Shown here piece after piece: positions 1 to 6,706 of a stretch of DNA of 10,697 bases. Each line of letters begins with the position of its first letter. Within the stretch, counting starts at the first letter, position 1. The position numbers were made by a program, and so were the translations under genes. The DNA comes from JACDAN01 sp046729215. Its GTDB lineage: Bacteria > Actinomycetota > Thermoleophilia > Gaiellales > Gaiellaceae. The notes beneath the pieces are model-generated. The model had not been told where the DNA came from, did not search any database, and worked only from the letters and a program-made list of their open reading frames with translations. The stretch spans positions 1 through 10,697 of the forward strand of contig JBKPGE010000029.1 of assembly GCA_046729215.1 (NCBI GenBank), read 5' to 3'.

Positions 1-2
1 CG

Positions 3-1112
3 CAGGGACAGCAGACGGCGAAGTGGCTGCAGATCGACTTCATGCGCCGCCGCTACCTGTGGTTCGCGATCTCGGGAGCGATTGTGCTGCTCGGTGCCGT
101 CGCGCTCGGCGCCAAGGGTCTGAACCTCGGCATCGACTTCAAGGGCGGCACGCAGCTGACGTTCAAGACGCCGGCGGCGCATACGACCGGTGACGTTCGC
201 GAGGTGATGAGCGCCGAGGGCTACGGCGATGCTGTCATCCAGGGACGCGGGAGCGCCTCAGGCGATCGCTACACGAGCTTCCAGGTGCGGACGAAGGCGC
301 TGAGCGACGCGAAGCGCGACACGATCGTCACGTCGCTCGAGGAGCGGTTACAGACGACAGCGCCCGGTGCGACGACGGTGTCTTCGAGCTTCGGCCGTCA
401 GATTGCGAGGTCGGCGATCATCGCGATCCTCGTCTCGCTCTTCCTCGTCGTCCTCTATATCGCGATCCGCTTCGACCTGAAGTTCGCCCTGCCCGTGATC
501 ATCGCGATGCTCCACGACGTTCTGATCTGTATCGGGATCTACGCGCTCGTGGGACGCGAGGTCACGAGCTCGACCGTCGCCGCGATCCTGACCGTCCTCG
601 GTTACTCGATCTACGACACGATCATCATCTTCGACCGAATCCGGGAGAACGTCCCGCTGATGCGGCGCTCCTCCTTCGCGACGATCGCCAACGTGTCGCT
701 GTGGGAGACGATCCGCCGCTCGCTGGCGACGACGTTCATCACACTGCTCCCGGTCGCCTCGCTGCTCATCTTCGGTGGCGACACGCTGAAGGACTTCGCG
801 TTCGCGCTGCTCATCGGTATCGGCTCGGGCGCGTACTCCTCGATCTTCATCGCCGCTCCGCTGCTCACGATGTGGAAGGAGCGCGAGCCGGAGTGGGCGC
901 GCAAGAAGCATCTCGACGAGGGCGTCCCCGAGGACGGCGCAGGCGCAGAGGCGGCGCTCGAGGCCGCGACGTCGATCGCGGCCGCGCAGCCGGCACCGGA
1001 GCTCCCCCCGCCTGTCGCGGCGACTGAGACCAAACCTGCAGTCAACGGGCAGTCGAAGCGCGAACAGCGGCGCCAGCGCAGACGCGCTCGCCCACATGGC
1101 CGAGCCCGGTAA
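3..1112 (+). CDS. secF: Protein translocase subunit SecF (5' end outside window)
   Basis: SecF is a membrane partner of SecD that uses the proton motive force to help proteins through SecYEG. From the first in-window Met (base 42): TM1 at about residues 6-24, the conserved GIDFKGGTQL after it (30-39), a periplasmic domain to about 120, then five more membrane segments to about 277. The family signature reads GYSIYDTIIIFDRIREN (188-204), with Tyr where most SecF proteins have Asn. The usual VGP before TM2 reads FGR. Residues 280-356 form an Ala/Pro-rich, then strongly basic, cytoplasmic tail. The frame is open to the left edge, ATG 42 has no Shine-Dalgarno, and the upstream in-frame residues WLQIDFM resemble a SecF N-terminus. 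The true start is therefore probably outside the window, or the gene is a SecD-SecF fusion. The identity is near certain; the start is not. Confidence 0.95.
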   Translation, partial: QGQQTAKWLQIDFMRRRYLWFAISGAIVLLGAVALGAKGLNLGIDFKGGTQLTFKTPAAHTTGDVREVMSAEGYGDAVIQGRGSASGDRYTSFQVRTKALSDAKRDTIVTSLEERLQTTAPGATTVSSSFGRQIARSAIIAILVSLFLVVLYIAIRFDLKFALPVIIAMLHDVLICIGIYALVGREVTSSTVAAILTVLGYSIYDTIIIFDRIRENVPLMRRSSFATIANVSLWETIRRSLATTFITLLPVASLLIFGGDTLKDFAFALLIGIGSGAYSSIFIAAPLLTMWKEREPEWARKKHLDEGVPEDGAGAEAALEAATSIAAAQPAPELPPPVAATETKPAVNGQSKREQRRQRRRARPHGRAR

Positions 1113-1485
1113 CAACGCTGCCTGGCGCGAGCTGGCGGAGCGCGTCTTCTTCTCCGCCGTCGGCGCCGTCGCACTGACAGCCGAACGCGCAGACGCACTT
1201 GCCGACGAGCTCGCAGACCGCGGGCTGGCGCGGCGGGACGAAGCGAGAGCGCTGATCGACGATCTCTCCGCTCGCTGGCGGGGGGACGCGACGCGGGTCG
1301 GAGAGCGGGCGGGGGCCACGCTGGACACCCTGTTCCGCGAGCTCGGCCTGGTCACGAAGGACGACCTCGAGGAGCTCGAGCTGCGCGTGGCGCAGCTCGC
1401 GCACCGGCTGGAGCTTTTGGAGGAGCCTCCCCAGAGGGATTCTCCTCCGCCTTTAGGCGGCTCAGCCGGTGACGTCTCCGGCTGA
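1096..1485 (+). CDS. Small phasin-like helical protein, function unknown
   Basis: This 129-residue soluble protein starts inside the last 17 bases of secF. It has no clear Shine-Dalgarno, so translation is probably coupled to secF. Residues 8-80 look like continuous amphipathic helix rich in Ala, Arg, Glu and Asp. Residues 83-109 (LGLVTKDDLEELELRVAQLA onward) form a heptad-like coiled coil resembling the C-terminal part of phasin or PhaF-type proteins, which coat polyhydroxyalkanoate granules. The tail (111-129) is Pro/Gly-rich and is encoded by DNA containing two hairpins. No catalytic motif, signal peptide or membrane segment is seen. The kinase gene begins only 21 bp downstream, so an operon with it is likely. 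The phasin link rests on pattern alone: the protein could equally be a generic coiled-coil partner of the membrane kinase. Confidence is for it being a real gene. Confidence 0.75.
   Translation: MAEPGNNAAWRELAERVFFSAVGAVALTAERADALADELADRGLARRDEARALIDDLSARWRGDATRVGERAGATLDTLFRELGLVTKDDLEELELRVAQLAHRLELLEEPPQRDSPPPLGGSAGDVSG
1447..1484 (+). terminator. Tandem hairpins at the 3' end of the phasin-like gene
   Basis: There are two perfect stems in a row. The first is CCGCC-ttta-GGCGG (1447-1460). The second is CAGCCGG-tgacgtct-CCGGCTG (1463-1484), which runs into the TGA stop codon. No U-tract follows, so this is not a classical intrinsic terminator. It may be a partial terminator, an RNA-processing barrier or a 3'-end stabiliser between the secF group and the kinase gene, whose GTG start lies 22 bp beyond. 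The structure is visible; its role is inferred. Confidence 0.35.
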
Positions 1486-1506
1486 ACCGCATGCAACACT
1501 GATTTC

Positions 1507-3168
1507 GTGGCACAGGCCCCTCCGCGCAGCCTTGGGCGGATCTCGGAGATCGCGCAGGTCGCGGTCCGGCACGGCTTCGGCTACTTCTTCCACCGCAACC
1601 GTCTGAGCGATCTCGTTCCGGGGGACGGGCGGCCGGCGGAAGAAGAGCTTCCGTCCGAGCGGGGCCGACGCCTCCGCGAGATGCTGGACGAGCTGGGGCC
1701 GACCTTCGTCAAGTTCGGCCAACTGCTCTCGATGCGGCCGGACGTTCTTCCGCCCGACATCATCGCCGAGCTGCGCGGGCTCCAAGACGACGTCTCGCCG
1801 TTTCCGTACGAGCAGGTAGAGGGGGTGATGATCGCCGAGCTCGGCCAGCCCGTCGAGCGGCTGTTCCGGGACTTCGACCCGGTTCCGATGGCGGCGGCGT
1901 CGATCGGACAGGTGCATCGGGCGACGCTGCCGACCGGACGCGAAGTGGCCGTCAAGGTTCAGCGGCCCGGAGCGCCTCGGCAGATCGAAGCCGACCTGAA
2001 CCTGATGTACCAGGGTGCACGAATCGCGAAAGAGCGTGTTCGCGCGCTCGACTTCATCGACGCGCACGCCCTGGTCGACGAGTTCGCACGATCGATTCGC
2101 CAGGAGCTGGACTATCGCGGGGAGGCCAGGAACGCGGAGACCTTCCGGAAGAACTTCGCCGGCCATCCTCATGTCCGCATCCCGCGCGTCTACTGGACCT
2201 ACACCCGCTCGCGCGTGCTGACGCTCGAGTACATGGAAGGCACGCAGGTCGCCGACATCGACTTGCTCGGCTGGACGCCCGAGCAGCGCTACCGGCTGGC
2301 GGAGGTGCTCACCGAGGCCTGGATGACGATGATCTTCCGCCACGGCTTCTTCCACGGCGACCCGCACCCGGCCAACGTCCTCGTGTTCGCGCCTGATCGC
2401 ATCGGCCTGGTCGACTTCGGGCTCGCGGGCCGCTTGACGGACGAGGATGTCTCCAAGGCCACCGGCCTTTTCATCGACGTTGCCAGCGAGAACATCGAGG
2501 CGCTGCCGAAGCGTCTCGCCGAGCTAGGCGTCCGCTATCCGAGGGATCGCGAGGAGGAGTTCACCGCCGAGCTGCGCGAGCTCTTCTACCGCTACTACGG
2601 CGCCACGCTGGCGGAGATCGACCCGCAACAGGTGATCCGGGAGGTCTTCGCGATGATCTACCGGATGAACCTGCGTCTTCCGACGCGGTTCGTGCTGCTC
2701 GACAAGGCGATCGCGACGCTCGGGTCGGTCACCACCGAGCTCTCGCCGGACTTCAACGTGTTCGAAGTCGCCAAGCCGTATGCGCGGAGCCTCCTACTCG
2801 GGCGTTACACGCCGGCACGGCTTGCCGCGCGGGCCCGTCGGGAGTCGATCAACCTCGCGCGGATCGCCGGTGACCTGCCGTACCAGGTGCACGACATCCT
2901 CGAGGAGTTCCGTGACGGCGAGATCGAGGTCGGCTTCGTACACAAGGGCCTCGACGAGTTCATGGTCAAGCTCGACGTCGTCTTCAACCGGCTCGTCATC
3001 GCGCTCGTCGTCGCCTCGGGTCTGATCGGGTCGAGCCTGATCGGGATCTTCGCCGAGAACGGGCCGCAGCTGCTCGGGCTCCACGTCCTCTCGGTGATCG
3101 GCTTCACGGTTTCGGGTTTACTCGGACTCTGGCTCCTTTGGGGCGTTATCCGAAGTGGCCGCCTCTAA
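1507..3168 (+). CDS. AarF/UbiB (ABC1) family atypical protein kinase-like membrane protein
   Basis: This 553-residue protein matches the ABC1/ADCK/UbiB family of atypical kinases, known for roles in ubiquinone and isoprenoid-lipid metabolism and stress resistance. Family marks in order: KxGQ motif (K69-F-G-Q72), the Ala-rich loop replacing the usual Gly-rich loop (AAASIGQ, 129-135), the ATP-binding lysine (VAVKVQRP, K150), QELDYRGEA, the HGDPHPAN catalytic loop (283-290) and the DFG metal site (303-305). The C-terminus carries two membrane helices (about 496-516 and 525-549), as in bacterial UbiB. The start is GTG 1507, which keeps the helical N-terminal extension before KxGQ; no convincing Shine-Dalgarno is seen. 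High-G+C Gram-positives usually use menaquinone, so a strict ubiquinone role is doubtful. The gene follows the phasin-like gene by 21 bp. The substrate is unknown. Confidence 0.93.
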   Translation: MAQAPPRSLGRISEIAQVAVRHGFGYFFHRNRLSDLVPGDGRPAEEELPSERGRRLREMLDELGPTFVKFGQLLSMRPDVLPPDIIAELRGLQDDVSPFPYEQVEGVMIAELGQPVERLFRDFDPVPMAAASIGQVHRATLPTGREVAVKVQRPGAPRQIEADLNLMYQGARIAKERVRALDFIDAHALVDEFARSIRQELDYRGEARNAETFRKNFAGHPHVRIPRVYWTYTRSRVLTLEYMEGTQVADIDLLGWTPEQRYRLAEVLTEAWMTMIFRHGFFHGDPHPANVLVFAPDRIGLVDFGLAGRLTDEDVSKATGLFIDVASENIEALPKRLAELGVRYPRDREEEFTAELRELFYRYYGATLAEIDPQQVIREVFAMIYRMNLRLPTRFVLLDKAIATLGSVTTELSPDFNVFEVAKPYARSLLLGRYTPARLAARARRESINLARIAGDLPYQVHDILEEFRDGEIEVGFVHKGLDEFMVKLDVVFNRLVIALVVASGLIGSSLIGIFAENGPQLLGLHVLSVIGFTVSGLLGLWLLWGVIRSGRL

Positions 3169-3278
3169 TCTCCGCTCGCGGCGGCCTAGTCCGGTTCGAA
3201 CGCTTGTCGATTTCTCGTTACCAATCCGTGAGAAAGGACATCTGGTTCCGCGCCGAGGGCGTTGGTAGCTTCGCCGGC

Positions 3279-3926
3279 ATGTCCGGTGCCCTACTACTCG
3301 CCGAGCCGGAGCCCGCGACGCGCGGTTTCCTCGAGCGTCACTTGAAGCAGGACGGCTTCGAGGTGCTCGAAGCACTGGACGGAGACGCCGCGGCGTTACT
3401 GGATATTGCGCGCCCGGATCTCGTGCTCGTCTCCGACTCTCTTGCTGCCGACCTGTGCCAGTCCGCCGTCGACGTCCCGGTCATCGTGCTCGGGCGGGCC
3501 GACTCAGACGCCGTCGATCGCGTTCGGGCCTTCGACGGAGGCTGCGACGACTATCTCGGGCGACCCTTCCACTACGAGGAGCTGCTGGCTCGCATCCGGG
3601 CGGTGCTGCGCCGGGCTTCGCCGCCGGAGACCGACCGCATCGAGGTCGGAGCGCTCGAGATCGACCGCGCTGCGCGGCGTGTGACGGTTGGCGGCGAAAC
3701 GGTTCCGTTGGCCGCCAAGGAGTACGAGCTGCTGGTCAAGCTCGCCGAGGAGCCGAAGCGGGTCTTCACGAAGGAGCAGCTGCTTCGCGAGGTCTGGGGC
3801 TTCCGCTCGCTTGGCCGCACCCGAACGCTGGACTCGCACGCTTCGAGGCTGCGCCGGAAGCTCGCCGCGGCGGGGGGTGACTTCGTCCGGAATGTCTGGG
3901 GGGTGGGCTACTCGCTAACGGACTAA
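3279..3926 (+). CDS. OmpR-type winged-helix response regulator with degenerate receiver
   Basis: This is a 215-residue DNA-binding transcription regulator. Residues 1-112 have the receiver fold and 119-214 a Trans_reg_C winged helix, with recognition helix RTLDSHASRLRRKL and the terminal hairpin VWGVGYSL. The receiver lacks the normal phosphorylation chemistry. The acidic pair is E9-P10, the phospho-Asp position falls on Ser52 (an Asp follows at 53), the switch Thr/Ser is G72, and the invariant Lys is R95 (GRPF). The segment between the phosphorylation site and PVIVL is roughly eight to ten residues shorter than usual. It probably acts without phosphorylation, or through another signal, as in known atypical OmpR-family regulators. 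No histidine kinase gene is nearby. The start ATG 3279 gives a standard N-terminus; the frame stays open upstream (GTG 3228 is possible) and no strong Shine-Dalgarno decides. The 110-bp gap before it holds only a short inverted repeat, TTTCTC/GAGAAA (3211-3235). Confidence 0.9.
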   Translation: MSGALLLAEPEPATRGFLERHLKQDGFEVLEALDGDAAALLDIARPDLVLVSDSLAADLCQSAVDVPVIVLGRADSDAVDRVRAFDGGCDDYLGRPFHYEELLARIRAVLRRASPPETDRIEVGALEIDRAARRVTVGGETVPLAAKEYELLVKLAEEPKRVFTKEQLLREVWGFRSLGRTRTLDSHASRLRRKLAAAGGDFVRNVWGVGYSLTD

Positions 3927-3981
3927 GGAGGGTTCGGCGAAATGCAGTCTTGTGCCGAGCGGCATTCCGCCAAACCTTCCC
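3926..3981. terminator. Long imperfect hairpin filling a convergent gap
   Basis: Bases 3926-3945 and 3962-3981 can pair as a 20-bp stem, with 16 Watson-Crick pairs, one G-U and three mismatches, around a 16-nt loop. It sits exactly between the regulator stop (3926) and the ogt stop (3983) of two convergent genes. Being nearly symmetrical, it could act in both directions as a terminator or as a 3'-end barrier. There is no U-run on either strand, so intrinsic termination is not assured and Rho may be involved. Confidence 0.55.
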
Positions 3982-3982
3982 C

Positions 3983-4546
3983 TCATGCGGGCGCGTGCTC
4001 CAGATCGAGAAGGAGCCGCTTTCGCTCGAGGCCACCGCCGTAGCCGACGAGGCTTCCCGTCGATCCGACGACGCGGTGGCAGGGGAGGACGATTGGGATC
4101 GGGTTGCGATTCATGATCGTGCCGACCGCGCGGGCAGCCTTGGGCCGGCCGCTTCGGGCGGCGAGCGATCCGTAGGTCGTCACCTCGCCGTAAGGGACCC
4201 GCGCGAGCTGTTCGAGTACGAGACGCGAGAAGTCGGAGCGCCCACGGAGGTCGATCGGCAGGTCGAACTCATGGCGCCGGCCCTCGAAGTACTCCTCCAG
4301 CTCCCGCTTGACCGGGTCGAGCGGACGCGGTGCACGCAGGATCCGTGAGCCGAACGTGCGGGCGAGCTCCTCGACCTGGCGGTCAGGCTCGGCGTCGTAG
4401 GAGATGCGGCAGAGACCGAGCTCGCTGACGGCAACGAGCAGCGGCCCGACCGGGGTATCGGCGATGTCATAGGAGACGTCGAGCAGCCCGGCCGAGGCGG
4501 CAGCCTCGCGGAACCGGTGGTCGAGCGCCTCGGGGACGGCGGTCAT
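3983..4546 (-). CDS. ogt: Methylated-DNA-[protein]-cysteine S-methyltransferase (O6-alkylguanine repair)
   Basis: This is a suicide DNA-repair protein that moves alkyl groups from O6-alkylguanine to its own cysteine. It has 187 residues: an N-terminal ribonuclease-H-like domain (about 27-96) and a DNA-binding/active-site domain (about 103-184). The acceptor is C156 in IVLPCHRVVGS. The arginine finger is R139 (KAARAVG), spaced 17 residues before the Cys exactly as in human MGMT. N146 and the GYGGGLERK loop (168-176) are also present. About 25 residues precede the first domain. A strong Shine-Dalgarno, AAGGAGG (plus-strand 4552-4558), lies 5 nt before the ATG and inside the upstream sigma gene. 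The start overlaps the sigma stop by 4 bp (ATGA), so the two are translationally coupled. It is not an Ada fusion, because no Ada AraC-type or zinc domain is present. Confidence 0.95.
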   Translation of the reverse strand: MTAVPEALDHRFREAAASAGLLDVSYDIADTPVGPLLVAVSELGLCRISYDAEPDRQVEELARTFGSRILRAPRPLDPVKRELEEYFEGRRHEFDLPIDLRGRSDFSRLVLEQLARVPYGEVTTYGSLAARSGRPKAARAVGTIMNRNPIPIVLPCHRVVGSTGSLVGYGGGLERKRLLLDLEHAPA

Positions 4547-5007
4547 GTCAGCCTCCTTCGGAGCCGGCGCACTCCCGAGGAGGCCGCCTGGCGGGCGGCA
4601 TCCTCGCTGGAATCGAGCGCATCGGCGATCTGGTCATAGGGAAGGTCGTAGCCGTAGCGGAGCACGACGGCGGCGCGCTCCTTATCGGGAAGCTCGGCGG
4701 CGAGATGCTCGAGCTGCGCATAGGCCGGCCGCTTGGACTCACCGGTGGGCTCCTCCGTAATCGTCGTATCGGGACGGCGCCGCCGGCTCTCGTCGACGGC
4801 GACGCGGGTCGCGATGGTGAACACCCACGCTTTCAGGTGCCGGCCGTGCCGCAGCGCCGGGTAGCCGCGCAGAGCACGCAGGAACGTCTCCTGGAACGCA
4901 TCCTCGGCGCGCTGTCGCCCGAGGAGTCGGACCAGGTGGCCGAAAACGGCGGTGCGGTGCTCCTCGTAGAACCGTTCGAACGGCGGAATGCTCACGGCTT
5001 CCATCAT
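4543..5007 (-). CDS. ECF-type RNA polymerase sigma factor
   Basis: This 154-residue protein fits the extracytoplasmic-function (group 4) sigma family. Sigma-2 spans about residues 10-77: FERFYEEHRTAVFGHLV, then AEDAFQETFLRALRGYP, then LKAWVFTIATRVAVDESRRR. Sigma-4 spans about 104-153: LPDKERAAVVLRYGYDLPYD, then IADALDSSEDAARQ. The linker is short and there is no extra C-terminal sensory domain. The sigma-4 recognition helix (AARQAASSGVRRLRRR) departs from the common VKSRLxRAR pattern. The start is ATG 5007 or ATG 5004; neither has a clear Shine-Dalgarno, and the longer open frame running antisense through the sugar kinase is an artefact. Its stop overlaps the ogt start, so the pair is one operon. 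No zinc-type or membrane anti-sigma gene is present, so how its activity is controlled is unknown. Confidence 0.87.
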   Translation of the reverse strand: MMEAVSIPPFERFYEEHRTAVFGHLVRLLGRQRAEDAFQETFLRALRGYPALRHGRHLKAWVFTIATRVAVDESRRRRPDTTITEEPTGESKRPAYAQLEHLAAELPDKERAAVVLRYGYDLPYDQIADALDSSEDAARQAASSGVRRLRRRLT

Positions 5008-5040
5008 TCTCTTCAACGTGCGCGTGGCGGAGGGTGTGAG

Positions 5041-5862
5041 ATGAAGACCGCGGTCGTGGGTCACCTCGAGGTCGTGGAGTTCGCACGAGTCGAGCACGTG
5101 CCGCATCCCGGGGAGATCATCCACGTCCGCGAGAGCTGGAGGGAGCCGGCCGGCGGTGGGGCGGTCGCCGCGGTGCGGATCTCGGAGTTGACGGACGAAG
5201 CCATGTTCTTCACCGCCTTCGGAGACGACGAGCTGGGCCACCGCGCGGAAGCGAAGCTGCGCGAAGCGCAGATGCGGCTCGAATGCGTCTACCGCGACGA
5301 ACCGCAGCGCCGTGGGTTCACGTTCCTGGACGACGACGGCGAGCGGACGATCAGCGTGATCGGGCGGAAGCTGGCACCTCGGGGCGACGATCCTCTCCCG
5401 TGGAACGAGCTCGACGACACGGGAGCCGTCTACTTCACCGGCGGCGATCCGGCGGCTCTTAGGCAAGCCCGGCGCGCGCGAGTGCTGGTCGCCTCCGCGA
5501 GGGAGCTCCCGACGCTCAAGGAAGCAGCGGTCGAGCTCGACGTGCTGATCCAAAGCGGGAGCGACGAAGGAGAGCGCTACCAGCCCGGTGACCTCGATCC
5601 GCCGCCACGAATGGTGGTCAGGACCGAAGGCAGGGGAGGAGGTCAATTCGTGGCCGGCGACCACGGCGGGCGGTGGGAGGCAGCGCCCCTTCCGGGTCCG
5701 CCGGTCGACGCCTACGGCGCGGGCGACAGCTTTGCGGCAGCGCTCGCGCTCGCCCTCGGCGAGGGCCGGACGCCCGGCGAAGCGCTCGCCTTCGCGGCGC
5801 GCTGCGCCGCCTACGCCTTGACCGTCCGCGGCGCGTTCGACGGCCGGTTCAGGCTGAGCTGA
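5041..5862 (+). CDS. PfkB/ribokinase-family carbohydrate kinase
   Basis: This 273-residue protein is of the PfkB family, which transfers phosphate from ATP to sugars or nucleosides. The N-terminal half has the GGGAVAAVRISELT stretch followed by FFTAFGDDELG, matching PfkB signature 1. The C-terminal signature reads PPVDAYGAGDSFAAALALAL, with the catalytic base D229 and the GAGD anion hole. It is shorter than typical ribokinases or fructokinases (about 300-320), and the substrate cannot be read from the sequence. The start is well fixed: GGAGGG at 5029-5034 lies 6 nt before ATG 5041. The sigma gene diverges only 33 bp away, so any separate promoter must overlap the sigma 5' region. Its last 14 bp overlap the 3' end of the convergent hydrolase gene. 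Confidence 0.9.
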   Translation: MKTAVVGHLEVVEFARVEHVPHPGEIIHVRESWREPAGGGAVAAVRISELTDEAMFFTAFGDDELGHRAEAKLREAQMRLECVYRDEPQRRGFTFLDDDGERTISVIGRKLAPRGDDPLPWNELDDTGAVYFTGGDPAALRQARRARVLVASARELPTLKEAAVELDVLIQSGSDEGERYQPGDLDPPPRMVVRTEGRGGGQFVAGDHGGRWEAAPLPGPPVDAYGAGDSFAAALALALGEGRTPGEALAFAARCAAYALTVRGAFDGRFRLS

Positions 5863-6688
5863 GGATCGTGTCGGCTGCAGCCCTAAACGCGTCTGGCTGC
5901 TCGAGCCACGGGAGGTGACCGGCGTCCGCGATCACGTCGAGCGTTGCATGGGGAATGAGGTCAGCGGTGGCGCGGCTCGCCGCCACGGGAAGCGGATCGT
6001 CCTCGCCGTGGATGATCCCGAGCGGTCCCTCGAAGGACGGCAGACCGGCAGTCAGGGTTCCGCGCTCGAAGTGCTCGTGGACGGAAGCGACGACGCCCGC
6101 GTAGAGCGGAACGCTGATCCGGGTCTCGGGCACCGGCGGTGCCGACGCCGGATCGGCGAAGTAGTACGGCCAGACGAGCTCGAACGACTCGAGAACCTCT
6201 TCGTCGGTGCCCTCGCCGGCCATCGCACGCTCATCCAGTTCCTTCGCCCGGGCGGCGTCGGCCGGCGAGTCTCGCTGGAGCCGCTCGAAGATCTCCGAGT
6301 CGAGCTCGCCCCAACCGCCGTCCGGGACCGCTCCGAGCGGGTCGACTCCGATCACGCCGAGGACACGGTCGGGATGTGCGACCGCGACGTGGAAGGCCAG
6401 ATGCCCGCCCCAGGAGTGGCCGATCAACCACGCACGCTCGACGCCCCGATCGTCGAGAACCCGGACGGCGTCGGCGACATGCATCTCGATTTCGTAGGGC
6501 TCGGCCAGCGTGCTCGGCTCGATCCCACGTTGTTGGTAGCGGATCGTCCGCAGCGCGGGTGGCAGGACTTCCGGAAGTGCTTCCGTGTTATCAGATGTCG
6601 GGCCCCCGTGGAGGATCAGCGCCGGCGTTCCCTCGCCGACGTCCCAGCCGACGAGCGAGCCGCCGTCGACGGCAACAGAGAACTGCAT
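5849..6688 (-). CDS. Alpha/beta hydrolase, proline-iminopeptidase-like
   Basis: This 279-residue enzyme has the alpha/beta hydrolase fold, close in pattern to peptidase family S33. It shows the oxyanion-hole motif LILHGGP (24-30), the YQQRG stretch (51-55) resembling the YDQRG of prolyl aminopeptidases, and the nucleophile elbow GHSWGG with S92. The likely acid is D230 or D231 (HGEDDPLP), and the likely catalytic histidine is H258 (DAGHLPWLEQPDAF). A cap region lies at about 125-205. There is no signal peptide, so it is probably cytoplasmic. ATG 6688 gives a normal family N-terminus; the longer open frame upstream would run across the mraZ operator and is unlikely to be used. It diverges from mraZ with 80 bp between starts. 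Substrate is uncertain: peptidase, esterase or other hydrolase are all possible. Confidence 0.88.
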   Translation of the reverse strand: MQFSVAVDGGSLVGWDVGEGTPALILHGGPTSDNTEALPEVLPPALRTIRYQQRGIEPSTLAEPYEIEMHVADAVRVLDDRGVERAWLIGHSWGGHLAFHVAVAHPDRVLGVIGVDPLGAVPDGGWGELDSEIFERLQRDSPADAARAKELDERAMAGEGTDEEVLESFELVWPYYFADPASAPPVPETRISVPLYAGVVASVHEHFERGTLTAGLPSFEGPLGIIHGEDDPLPVAASRATADLIPHATLDVIADAGHLPWLEQPDAFRAAADTILSSA

Positions 6689-6706
6689 TTCATGATCGTA
6701 TTTCTC

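Noticed and set aside
348..1499. A 383-codon open frame on the minus strand across secF and the phasin-like gene
   Set aside because: Its product is low-complexity, rich in Arg, Ser, Asp and Glu, with no domain pattern. It lies antisense to well-supported genes, which is typical of G+C-rich DNA.
1462..2367. A 301-codon minus-strand open frame antisense to the AarF/UbiB kinase gene
   Set aside because: The complementary strand encodes a complete kinase with all family motifs, and the antisense product has no recognisable pattern.
3169..3278. Inverted repeat TTTCTC/GAGAAA (3211-3235) and TTGTCG (3204-3209) as a promoter or operator for the regulator gene
   Set aside because: No -10 box lies at proper spacing, and a 6-bp inverted repeat can occur by chance. 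It is noted only as a possible site.
5008..5664. N-terminal extension of the sigma factor frame through the sugar kinase gene
   Set aside because: The extra residues do not resemble any sigma domain, and the kinase on the other strand has full PfkB motifs and a strong Shine-Dalgarno. The sigma protein is complete from base 5007.
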